From positions 1 to 64,000 of the forward strand of contig JAFQRV010000034.1 in the NCBI GenBank assembly GCA_017409905.1: a DNA stretch of 64,000 nt, in the 5' to 3' direction. The position numbers were made by a program, and so were the translations under genes. Positions 1 through 7,798 of the stretch are shown one piece after another. Every line of letters begins with the position of its first letter. Positions within the stretch are counted from its first letter, which is position 1. This DNA is from Bacilli bacterium. GTDB lineage: Bacteria; Bacillota_I; Bacilli_A; ML615J-28; CAG-313. A model generated the notes under the pieces. The model searched no databases. It was given only the letters and a program-made list of their open reading frames with translations, and was not told the DNA's origin.

Positions 1-134
1 CCTGATGCAAAGTCAAATGCTACAGTGCAAGCTTCATCTGCAAACCAACCTTTAAAGTATTTATCACTAGCTGTTGGAACAACACTTGGAGCATCAAATG
101 CAACACCTGGTCTTACAACAACACTTTCAACAGT
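1..134. repeat. exact 134-bp copy of part of the giant lipoprotein gene
   Basis: Positions 1-134 match 5932-6065 base for base and in the same orientation; identity stops at 135 (a) versus 6066 (t). In the source gene this stretch encodes part of an InlB-type repeat with the motif FKGWFADEACTVAFD on the minus strand. Here it is joined in frame to the 3' part of a peptidase gene that has nothing to do with InlB repeats. An exact short copy at the very edge of the sequence suggests a contig end that ran into a shared repeat, but a true recombination scar cannot be excluded. Confidence 0.95.
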
Positions 135-1000
135 ACATACAAAATTTATTATATCTTTTGATAAAACTTCACATTGTGTTTGCCCACAATAAGCATAATC
201 AACTTTAACATTCTCGTTATCACATTTAATATTAAAAACATTTTCGTCAAGTTTTTGCTTTGTAATTATTTCAAGATTGCACCATGTGGGTATAACATTA
301 ACTTTGTTATCACAATTTATTGATACAACATCTTGATTGTTTTCATCATAAATTTTGAAGCAAACAATATTGCATTTATCCTGTTTTTATCAATGTCTAC
401 CCCAGAGTGTCCACCAGTAAAATTAGAAAACCTAATTTTATATTTATGTCCAGTTTTTGTGGTTTTTTTGGTGTTAAAACAAACTTTTATTGTTTTAAAT
501 CCAGCAGAAGATATTTCTATAACATCATTTCTATCACCATCAAATGATAAAAGTTTTGTTGCCTGCAACTTTGAAAAATCTATTTTTGATGCACCAAACA
601 TAGTTGTTTCTTCTTCACTTGTAAATACTGCTTCTATGCCAACAGGTAAATCTTCAAGTAAAAGCGACATAATAACAGCAACACCTATTCTATTATCAGC
701 ACCAAGTGACGTGTTTTTCGCAGATAAAAAATCACCATTAACAGTTTTTGTTAAAGCACTGTTTTCAAAATCAAAATCTTTGTCACTTACACAGACCATA
801 TCAGTATGTGCCTGCAAAATAATTTTTTTATTTGAACTTTTATTTTTATAAATAATTACATTTTTATAATTGTCTAAAAAATATTCAAAATTATTTACTT
901 TTGCAAAATTAACCAAATAATTTACAATTTTTTGTTCATTTCCAGACTGTCTTGGAACTTGCATAATTTGTTCAAAATAATTAATAGTGTTATTTTTCAT
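135..1000 (-). pseudogene. aminoacyl-histidine dipeptidase (PepD-like, M20), frameshifted and cut off
   Basis: The first ~215 residues are a metallopeptidase of the M20 PepD type, which removes N-terminal residues from Xaa-His and other dipeptides in the cytoplasm. Visible motifs are QAHTDMVC (first zinc ligand), GADNRIG and TSEEETTMFGA (catalytic and zinc-binding Glu), then GGHSGVDID of the lid domain. The open frame stops at 317, but the +1 frame continues as YDENNQDVVSINCDNKVNVI and so on to about 135, typical of the family. The shift is best explained by one missing base in the homopolymer tttt at 353-356. The reading then enters the foreign copy at 1-134, so the C-terminal half is absent. 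The start ATG at 1000-998 has no Shine-Dalgarno sequence. Confidence 0.8.
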
Positions 1001-1006
1001 AATTTT

Positions 1007-1012
1007 ATTATA
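1007..1012 (-). promoter_or_regulatory. -10 element of the pepD-like gene (leaderless transcript likely)
   Basis: A consensus TATAAT on the minus strand sits only 6 bases before the ATG at 1000, so transcription should start on or next to the start codon. No AGGAGG-like site fits between them. A -35 is only weakly recognisable. Confidence 0.45.
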
Positions 1013-1085
1013 TCACAAAACATAAAATTTTTGTCATTTATTTTTACATATATTTTTTTTAATATAATGCATAATATTAAAAATA

Positions 1086-1111
1086 TAAACCCCTGAAATT
1101 TTCAGGGATTT
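1086..1111 (-). terminator. intrinsic terminator after the FN3-like exported protein gene
   Basis: The inverted repeat CCCTGAA/TTCAGGG lies just downstream of the stop at 1130. On the minus strand it is followed by a T-rich run after two G bases. Confidence 0.6.
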
Positions 1112-1129
1112 TGAGTATTTTTAAAAATA

Positions 1130-2179
1130 TTAATATTCCATACCTTGTTCATTTATGCTTGTATATAAATCTTGGTTTAATCTTTGTAAAAATTCATTTT
1201 GTTGTCCAGATTGTTGACATTCAAAATATTTTTCAACTTTAAATTTTTCTGGATTTTTTTCAAACATTTCTAACATGAAATCGTCAGGGCCACTGAAACC
1301 AGGATAAGTAAATCTGTAAAAATGGTAACTGTTATCATTTTTTTGTACACAGAACGAATAAAAGTTAGCTCTATAATCAACATCGCCATAATCTTTGTAT
1401 AAAAACATATCTTTTACTTCGCTTAAATCAAGGCCTTCTGTATTGTTTTTGTAAAAGTTTAAAACATCTTCGTTTTCAACTTTGTACCCTGTAATAAATT
1501 GTGATTCAACACCTCTTTTGCCAAAATTATTAAAATTTTCATAAAAACTTTCAAAATCTGTTACTTTTTGCAATCTTTGATCTTCCACATTAAAAAATGT
1601 AAAACATGTTTTATTTCTGTATGTACTTGTCATTTGACCACAAGCTTTTCCATCTTCAAAGTCTAAAAAATTAAATTTTTGAACATCTTTGTATCGTGTG
1701 TATGATTCACTTAAATTTTTATTTATATTATCAACTATTTCAGTATGGTATTCATTAAAATGACTTTCAAAAACGTATTTATGATATGTTTTACCAGATT
1801 TTTCTTTTTCGTTTTGAGCTTGAACAGTAAATTTTATTTCATCTCCAGCAAAAAATCTTTCATCTAAAGAATTAAAATCTATTTTAAAACTGTTGTCTTT
1901 TACAGAAGTTTCATAAAGTATGTAACCATCATGACTTACTATAACATTATAATTTGTAGCACCTTCAACTTTATCCCAAGAAATAGTTTTTGTTTCATTA
2001 TCAAATGCTACGTTTTGTGGTTTTGATAAATCTTGATTAATAACATTTGTAATAGTATCAATTAAACCATCATTATGTATAGCTTCTCTGTTTGTTAAAT
2101 AAAAAGCACCACCAGCAGTTAAAATTCCTAAACTGAGAAAGATTCCAACTTTTTTTAAAAATTTTATTTTCTTTTCCAT
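1130..2179 (-). CDS. exported, membrane-anchored protein with an FN3-like domain, function unknown
   Basis: A 349-residue protein with a basic N-terminus and one hydrophobic segment at residues 11-28 (GIFLSLGILTAGGAFYL). There is no lipobox cysteine, so it is probably either cleaved or held by an uncleaved N-terminal helix. Residues ~53-125 resemble a fibronectin type III domain: KPQNVAFDNETKTISWDKVE followed by GATNYNVIVS is the usual pattern seen in Firmicutes surface proteins. The C-terminal two thirds are not recognised. It has its own promoter, an RBS (GAGGG) and a terminator, so it is a single-gene unit. No enzyme motif was seen. Confidence 0.75.
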   Translation of the reverse strand: MEKKIKFLKKVGIFLSLGILTAGGAFYLTNREAIHNDGLIDTITNVINQDLSKPQNVAFDNETKTISWDKVEGATNYNVIVSHDGYILYETSVKDNSFKIDFNSLDERFFAGDEIKFTVQAQNEKEKSGKTYHKYVFESHFNEYHTEIVDNINKNLSESYTRYKDVQKFNFLDFEDGKACGQMTSTYRNKTCFTFFNVEDQRLQKVTDFESFYENFNNFGKRGVESQFITGYKVENEDVLNFYKNNTEGLDLSEVKDMFLYKDYGDVDYRANFYSFCVQKNDNSYHFYRFTYPGFSGPDDFMLEMFEKNPEKFKVEKYFECQQSGQQNEFLQRLNQDLYTSINEQGMEY

Positions 2180-2211
2180 ATTTTTCCCTCTATATTAATA
2201 TATATATATAA

Positions 2212-2239
2212 ATTATATCATATATTTTTTAAATGTCAA
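2212..2239 (-). promoter_or_regulatory. promoter of the FN3-like protein gene
   Basis: On the minus strand TTGACA (2239-2234) and TATAAT (2217-2212) are separated by 16 bases, an almost ideal housekeeping promoter about 35 bases before the ATG. Confidence 0.75.
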
Positions 2240-2320
2240 TACCAATTTTATTTAATAAAATATATGTCTATATTTTAAGTTAAAACCTGAGCCTTTATAA
2301 ATTTTAATTTTATTATAAAA

Positions 2321-2343
2321 AACTGCTGTTTAATTAAGCAGTT
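2321..2343 (-). terminator. terminator of the tRNA-Thr transcript
   Basis: The stem AACTGCT/AGCAGTT begins directly after the encoded CCA end of the tRNA, followed on the minus strand by a run of T. It ends a transcript that may also include the S1-domain gene upstream. Confidence 0.75.
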
Positions 2344-2419
2344 TGGAGCTGATAGCCGGATTTGAACTGGCGACCTATTGATTACGAATCAATTGCTCTA
2401 CCAACTGAGCCATATCAGC
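2344..2419 (-). tRNA. tRNA-Thr (anticodon CGU)
   Basis: The minus strand folds into a complete cloverleaf. The acceptor stem is GCTGATA/TATCAGC, the D arm GCTC/GAGC, the anticodon stem ATTGA/TCAAT with loop TTCGTAA (anticodon CGT, reading ACG), the variable loop AGGTC, and the T arm has loop TTCAAAT. The T stem contains one A-C mismatch. The discriminator base is T and CCA is encoded. It lies 25 bases downstream of the S1-domain gene with a small GC-poor hairpin (AAAGGTG/CACCTTT, 2424-2444) between them, so it may be processed from a shared transcript. Confidence 0.92.
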
Positions 2420-2444
2420 ATATAAAGGTGCATTTTACACCTTT

Positions 2445-2792
2445 TTAATATTTAAGTTCAAGTTCAAAAGAAACACGTAATTTTTCGTAGTCTATAGCTT
2501 TAATAACTACTTCAACTTTTTCACCCATCTTAACAATTTCATATATGTTTACCCCCATAAGATTGGTTGTGTCTGATATATGAAGCAAACCTTCAGCACC
2601 GTTTTCAAGTTTTAAAACAGCACCAAAATTTAAAAACTTAACAACTTCTGCCTTGTGTTTTTCGCCAACTTTTAAAGTTTCAATCAAAGATTGTTTAGGG
2701 CTTTTTTGAAGTGCTTTGTAATTTAAAGATACTTTTTTAGCTTCTCTGTCAACTTCAGGACGAATAATGTACATAACTTCATATTTCTTCAT
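2445..2792 (-). CDS. small S1-domain RNA-binding protein with a ribosomal protein S6-like N-terminus
   Basis: A 115-residue protein. Residues 1-18 (MKKYEVMYIIRPEVDREA) look like the first strand of ribosomal protein S6. From residue 19 the sequence switches to ribosomal protein S1-type: KVSLNYKALQKSP is the typical end of one S1 repeat, and residues ~38-113 are one full S1 OB-fold domain with KAEVVKFLNFGAVLKL, GLLHIS and KLRVSFEL. The rest of S6 is missing. The reading frame is intact, with a good RBS (GAGGTG) and promoter, so it is probably expressed. It may act as a general RNA-binding protein or translation factor. The likely origin is an in-frame join between the start of rpsF and a fragment of an S1-repeat gene; chance similarity over 18 residues is the alternative. 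Confidence 0.7.
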   Translation of the reverse strand: MKKYEVMYIIRPEVDREAKKVSLNYKALQKSPKQSLIETLKVGEKHKAEVVKFLNFGAVLKLENGAEGLLHISDTTNLMGVNIYEIVKMGEKVEVVIKAIDYEKLRVSFELELKY

Positions 2793-2804
2793 TTAGTACA
2801 CCTC

Positions 2805-2853
2805 ATTATGGTCATTAGGCTTTATTAAAAATAAAGCAAGGATGGAACATAAT
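2805..2853 (-). promoter_or_regulatory. structured 5' leader of the S6/S1 chimera gene
   Basis: Between promoter and RBS the minus-strand RNA can form a perfect 8-bp hairpin (GCTTTATT/AATAAAGC, 2819-2837) inside an outer stem ATTATG/CATAAT (2853-2848 with 2810-2805), which ends directly next to the GAGGTG ribosome site. Genuine rpsF leaders often carry an S6:S18-binding structure, so this could be an inherited leader; the match to that motif was not verified. Confidence 0.4.
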
Positions 2854-2868
2854 ATTTCATACTGCATT

Positions 2869-2897
2869 ATTATACCACAATGGGCTTATTTTATAAA
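2869..2897 (-). promoter_or_regulatory. promoter of the S6/S1 chimera gene
   Basis: TTTATA (-35, 2897-2892) and TATAAT (-10, 2874-2869) on the minus strand have exact 17-base spacing, giving a leader of about 70 nt. Confidence 0.6.
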
Positions 2898-2933
2898 GTA
2901 ATTAGACTTTTAATTATCTAGTATTATAAAGAA

Positions 2934-2956
2934 AAAGGGTGTTTTAAACACCCTTT
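2934..2956 (-). terminator. terminator at the end of the large surface/peptide-uptake operon
   Basis: The perfect inverted repeat AAAGGGTGTTT/AAACACCCTTT lies four bases after the stop of the last lipoprotein gene and ends in a T-rich run on the minus strand. It closes the ~29-kb gene block. Confidence 0.85.
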
Positions 2957-2960
2957 ATTT

Positions 2961-5900
2961 TTATGCTTTTTCAATAGCTAAGTACATTGAAGTAGCTGTA
3001 TTACTTGTATAAATGCTATAACTAACTTGTACATAATATGTAGTTCCAGCAACTAATTCATATTCGAAATAGAAATCATATTTGTATCCACCTAATGCAG
3101 TAACTGAACCATGTCCATCATCATTATAACTAATTTGGCTTGAGAATTCAGGATCACTGTATAAATGACCTCTAGTATCTACGCTACCATTATTACATGT
3201 ATAGAAACGATATGTTCCACTTTCTTCAGCAGTAAACTTAAAGTATACTGTATGGCTGATTGAAGTTGTACCAGTAGTAACATCTAATACTTTATTAGTT
3301 TCATTATATGTAAATGCACCAGCAGGAGATTTACCATCAGCATATTCAACTAATGTTGACACAGTAGCAGTAATAGCTTCTTCAGCTTCAACAACTACAT
3401 AATAAGTAGTACCTGCAGTTAATTGAATAGCAGTTTGTCCTAATGCTTTCTTAGAAGCATCATAGATAGTTACTTTACCAGCACTTGGAGTTACAAAATA
3501 CCATAATGTTTCACTTGGTGTGAATGTATAATAATAACCTGCTGCATTTGCATTTAATTGAACACCATCAGTTAATTCAACTTCAGCAGCTGTTGACCAA
3601 TGTAACCCTTCAGCAACTTTTTCGAATTTAGCTGTAAATGATGTGTTATAAGATGCAGATGTATTTCTTAACTCGATTACGTATTCGCCAGCTTCAACAT
3701 TTTCTAAATAACTTTCAGCTGCAGCACTGCCTGCTAAAGTATAAACAACTTTAGTTAAATCGCTAGCTTTATAAATATTAACAGTTTTACTGTTAGAATC
3801 AGCTAATGTTAAAATAGCTAATTTATAAGTACCAGCTTCAGTAACTGAGAATGAATAATAGTTATTTGCACCATTAGCGAAATCAGCAGTGATTACTTCA
3901 CCTAATTGATATGCAAATGGATTTTCTTTTGCATAACCTTGTGGATATTCAACAACTTTAAATGTCATTGTATTAGTTGCAAGAACTGAGTTAGACCAGT
4001 TTTGATGTAATACGATGTAATAAGTTGAACCTTCTACAACTGCAAAGTCAAATACTGTGTTCTTAGCATAAGAACTCTTATTTAATACTTCATTTGATAA
4101 AGCAGCATCTGTATAAACTTTAACACCACTCCATGCATTAGAACTTAAATGTAAAGCAAATGTTCCAGTAGCTTCAGCAACATATTTGTAAACAACTTCG
4201 TGATCACCATGTTGGAAAGTAGTTGGACCAGTTGTAATTACTTCTCCAAATGCATAATCTAAAGCTTCGCTAGCGTGGTCTTGTTCGAATTGTTTAATAT
4301 TACATGTGAATGTACCCCAAGCTTTATAACTTCCACTTGCTAAGTTATACATAATATAATAAGTTTCACCTTCAACTAATTCGACACGTTCTTCACCACT
4401 TGTAGCACTTAATACAGTGTTACCTTCAGCATCTACGATTGAATAGTTTCTATAAGATGTCCAAGTAGTAGTTCCACCTGTAATTGAGAATGTTGCAAAA
4501 TCAAAATAGAAGTAATCTGATTTTGGAGCAACAAATTTAACATAGAATACTTGGAATTCTTCATTAGTTGTTAAGTTAGCTTGTGAGAATACACCATCAA
4601 CTAATTCAGCAACTAAAGCTTTTTCTTTTGTAGAACCAACAGGTAATTCTTCAAAGTAAGCTGTTAATAAAATATCACCAGTAATACCATTTTCAGGAAC
4701 AAACTCTTCTGCGTTTTCATCTAACCAATATCTGAAGATGTAACCATCTTTAGTTGGATTAGCAGGCATTTCAAGAGCAACACCAGTCCATACTTGCATT
4801 GGAGCAATTTCTGTTCCACCATCACAATCAAATGTGATTGTTGCAGGATATAAGTATTTTGCATATAGAGTAATGCTACCTAAAACTACATCGCTAGCAG
4901 CAACAGCTTTAGTGCATTCAGCATCATAATACCATCCACCAAAGTGTCTTGCATCAGTATCAGCAGGTGCGAATGATGCAAAGTTTTCAATTTCAGTAAT
5001 AACACTATTTAAATCAACAGAAACAGATGCATCTTCAACATTTTCATCTTGATAATCAAATGTAATTGAGGCACTTGGAATTCCATCATTGATTACTAAA
5101 TTACTAATAACAGCTTTATCGCTTCCGTGGTTACCACTACTATCTTTACTGAATGTGAAGACAACAACATCACCAGCTTTTGCTGTATAAGAGAATAATC
5201 CTGTAAAGTCAATACCATTGCTTGTTGCAATAGTCTTAGTACTTAATACTTCAGTACCATTTACTTTAACAGTAAAATAGTCATATTTATATTCACTATT
5301 AACTAACCATGCAAATGAAATAAATGATTCTTTTGCAAACTCAAATGTTAATAGAGATTTTGAACTACTAATTCCACTGTTACTAGATGTGAATGAATCA
5401 CTAGCTAAATCATAAATCCATTCATAATCTTTAGCACCAGTTCCACCATTTGAGAAACTTGTTAATACACCTTCAGGTGCAATTCTATAAATGTCAGCAT
5501 GAAGAGATACAGATTCAGAAACTATAGAACCATCAACAAATGGAGTTTCTAATTCAGCATCAACATACCAACCTTTAACGATTTCAGTAAATCCTTCAGG
5601 GATATTAACTGAATATTCGCTACCTTTATCAATTGTTTCAGTTCCTAAAACAGTTGTACCATTCATATATGTAACAACTACTTGTTCTACCCATTTAGCA
5701 TAAACAGTTATACTTTCACTAATACCATTTGCAGGATTGAATGCAACTGTACAAGCTTCATCAGTATACCAACCATCAAATCTATGGTTTTCTTTTGTAG
5801 GATTAGCAGGTAATGTAATTTCAACATTGATATCAGTTGAAATACTTTCTACTTGAGATCCTTCATTAGAATCAAATGTTAATACAACAGGTTCACGCCA

Positions 5901-7769
5901 TCCAGCATAAACAACTGTATCAGCAGTTACACCTGATGCAAAGTCAAATGCTACAGTGCAAGCTTCATCTGCAAACCAACCTTTAAAGTATTTATCACTA
6001 GCTGTTGGAACAACACTTGGAGCATCAAATGCAACACCTGGTCTTACAACAACACTTTCAACAGTTGTATCACCAGTATTTTCGAATTTAACTTCAACAC
6101 CTTTTGTATATTTAGCATATAGTGTTGTATTTTCGCTAACACCTGTAACCGCAACAAATGGAGTAGTTAATTCAGAATCTACATACCAACCATCAAAGAA
6201 GTATCCATCTTTAACTGGTTCAGCAGGTAATACTACAGATACACCTTTATATACTTCTACTTTTGAGTCTTCACTACCATTGTTTGCAACATATGTAATT
6301 TCAACTTTTTCAAATTTTTCATTAGTTACAAAAATAATATTAGAAATAGTAACAGTATCGCTACCTTTATTTCCACCACTATCTTTATTGTATTGGAAAT
6401 ATACATAATCACCAGCTGCTACATTTAAAGTAATTGTACCACTTTGTTCACCTGAAGCATTATTTAAAATATTCTTATAAGCTTCACCATTTGCTTTAGC
6501 ATAAATATTAAATTTATCCCAACCAGATTCACTTGAAACTGTATAGTTGAATGATACAACACCACTTGCTGTAAAGAAAATATCTAAGTAAGCACCTGAA
6601 GAACCAACACCTTTATTATTAGATACATAAGCACCATTACCTTCTGCGTCTACAAATGTATAACTTTCACGAGGATCTAAATAATAACCTGGAGTCTTAT
6701 CGCTTCCACTAATTTGATATGCATAAACTGTAACTTCTTCAATTGATGAAAGAATAGTACCTTCTGCATCTAAATAAACATTATCACAATAAGAACAAGT
6801 CCAATATTGAATATTACCAGCAGTTGTTAATGTTGGTTCAACAGCCGCATGTTCAATAATGTTATGATCAACTGTAGGAACAACTAATTGTTCTTTTGTT
6901 AATTCTTTATTTCCTTCTGCATCTTCAAAATATTTACCGCATGCACTACATTCATAATGCTTAATACTACCTGTAACAGCACATGTAGGTGCAACAGCTG
7001 CATTTTCTTTTAAAGAATGACCTAATGCAGCAACTTCTTTATATGTAGTATAATCACATCTAGAGCATGTTACATAAGCTTCATGTCCTACTTCTGTACA
7101 AGTAGCATCTTTTGCTTCATGAGCAATTTCATCATGACCTAATGCCGCAACTTCTTTATATGTAGTATAATCACATCTTGAGCATGTTACATAAGCTTCA
7201 TGTCCTACTTCTGTACAAGTAGCATCTTTTGCTTCATGAGCAACTTCATCGTGTCCTAATGCAGGAGTTTCTCTGAATGTAGTATAATCACATCTTGAGC
7301 ATGTTTCATAAGCAATATGACCTTTTTCTGTACAAGTTGCTTCTTTTGCTTCATGTTGAATTCTATCATGACCTAAATAGTCAATAACTATTTGACTATT
7401 TGATAAAACAATAGTACCTTCAGCATCTTCATAAATGGCATGACAATTAGCACAAGCATAATGTTCTTTGTTACCATTTTCTAAACATGTTGCAGCTTTT
7501 TCTTCTACTTTTTCAATTTTATGACCAGTAGCTTCAACAAATAATTCTTCATCTTTTAATAAAACAGTACCAGCTTCATCAATATAATTTCTATGGCATG
7601 TTGTACAACCATAGTAATTTCCATGACCTTTTTCCGTACAAGTAGGAGCCGCTTCTTCATGATATTCCATTGTATGTTCATGAGGTTTAAAAGCAGATTC
7701 ACAAGAAGATACGAAAAAGCCAACGAATAAAGCAAATACAGTAATTAATAATACTCTAATTTTTTTCAT
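2961..7769 (-). CDS. giant repeat-rich surface lipoprotein (Cys-rich repeats, InlB repeats, PPC-like domains)
   Basis: A 1602-residue lipoprotein with signal peptide MKKIRVLLITVF and lipobox VSSC (Cys ~23). Residues ~30-345 hold a series of repeats with paired CxxC and His (TCTEKGH, CSRCDYTT), likely small metal-binding or disulfide-stabilised modules. Two jelly-roll-like domains (residues ~360-480 and ~770-900) contain KDSGGNKGSD / KDSSGNHGSD. Around and between them are about six InlB B-repeats (Listeria-Bacteroides repeat), each ending in FDGWYVD or similar plus LYAKY/VYAKW. The C-terminal third resembles pre-peptidase C-terminal domains (YYSFSVTEAGTYKLAIL). No catalytic motif was seen; adhesion or substrate binding is inferred. 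It is the last gene of the operon, 29 nt after the 1141-residue lipoprotein. Confidence 0.85.
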   Translation of the reverse strand: MKKIRVLLITVFALFVGFFVSSCESAFKPHEHTMEYHEEAAPTCTEKGHGNYYGCTTCHRNYIDEAGTVLLKDEELFVEATGHKIEKVEEKAATCLENGNKEHYACANCHAIYEDAEGTIVLSNSQIVIDYLGHDRIQHEAKEATCTEKGHIAYETCSRCDYTTFRETPALGHDEVAHEAKDATCTEVGHEAYVTCSRCDYTTYKEVAALGHDEIAHEAKDATCTEVGHEAYVTCSRCDYTTYKEVAALGHSLKENAAVAPTCAVTGSIKHYECSACGKYFEDAEGNKELTKEQLVVPTVDHNIIEHAAVEPTLTTAGNIQYWTCSYCDNVYLDAEGTILSSIEEVTVYAYQISGSDKTPGYYLDPRESYTFVDAEGNGAYVSNNKGVGSSGAYLDIFFTASGVVSFNYTVSSESGWDKFNIYAKANGEAYKNILNNASGEQSGTITLNVAAGDYVYFQYNKDSGGNKGSDTVTISNIIFVTNEKFEKVEITYVANNGSEDSKVEVYKGVSVVLPAEPVKDGYFFDGWYVDSELTTPFVAVTGVSENTTLYAKYTKGVEVKFENTGDTTVESVVVRPGVAFDAPSVVPTASDKYFKGWFADEACTVAFDFASGVTADTVVYAGWREPVVLTFDSNEGSQVESISTDINVEITLPANPTKENHRFDGWYTDEACTVAFNPANGISESITVYAKWVEQVVVTYMNGTTVLGTETIDKGSEYSVNIPEGFTEIVKGWYVDAELETPFVDGSIVSESVSLHADIYRIAPEGVLTSFSNGGTGAKDYEWIYDLASDSFTSSNSGISSSKSLLTFEFAKESFISFAWLVNSEYKYDYFTVKVNGTEVLSTKTIATSNGIDFTGLFSYTAKAGDVVVFTFSKDSSGNHGSDKAVISNLVINDGIPSASITFDYQDENVEDASVSVDLNSVITEIENFASFAPADTDARHFGGWYYDAECTKAVAASDVVLGSITLYAKYLYPATITFDCDGGTEIAPMQVWTGVALEMPANPTKDGYIFRYWLDENAEEFVPENGITGDILLTAYFEELPVGSTKEKALVAELVDGVFSQANLTTNEEFQVFYVKFVAPKSDYFYFDFATFSITGGTTTWTSYRNYSIVDAEGNTVLSATSGEERVELVEGETYYIMYNLASGSYKAWGTFTCNIKQFEQDHASEALDYAFGEVITTGPTTFQHGDHEVVYKYVAEATGTFALHLSSNAWSGVKVYTDAALSNEVLNKSSYAKNTVFDFAVVEGSTYYIVLHQNWSNSVLATNTMTFKVVEYPQGYAKENPFAYQLGEVITADFANGANNYYSFSVTEAGTYKLAILTLADSNSKTVNIYKASDLTKVVYTLAGSAAAESYLENVEAGEYVIELRNTSASYNTSFTAKFEKVAEGLHWSTAAEVELTDGVQLNANAAGYYYTFTPSETLWYFVTPSAGKVTIYDASKKALGQTAIQLTAGTTYYVVVEAEEAITATVSTLVEYADGKSPAGAFTYNETNKVLDVTTGTTSISHTVYFKFTAEESGTYRFYTCNNGSVDTRGHLYSDPEFSSQISYNDDGHGSVTALGGYKYDFYFEYELVAGTTYYVQVSYSIYTSNTATSMYLAIEKA
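5932..6065 (-). repeat. source copy of the 134-bp segment found at 1-134
   Basis: This part of the giant lipoprotein gene encodes an InlB B-repeat and is identical to positions 1-134. Here the flanks continue the repeat protein normally, so this is the native location. Confidence 0.95.
7021..7371 (-). repeat. three tandem 117-bp units encoding Cys-rich repeats
   Basis: Units begin at 7021, 7138 and 7255. The first two are nearly identical and the third is more diverged. Each encodes 39 residues of the pattern LGHDE-AHEAKDATCTEVGH followed by EAYVTCSRCDYTTYKEVAA. High DNA identity between the first two implies recent duplication and potential for copy-number change. Confidence 0.9.
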
Positions 7770-7798
7770 TTTTTTCGCCTTTCTTTATAGTTTTTAAA

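Noticed and set aside
333-851. Plus-strand open frame opposite the peptidase gene
   Set aside because: It is the mirror of conserved M20 coding sequence, lacks an RBS and has no family resemblance.
5956-6408. Plus-strand open frame inside the giant lipoprotein gene
   Set aside because: It is a shadow of the repeat-coding strand with no ribosome site.
7021-7371. CRISPR-like array
   Set aside because: The 117-bp units are in-frame protein repeats with no spacers and no cas genes nearby.
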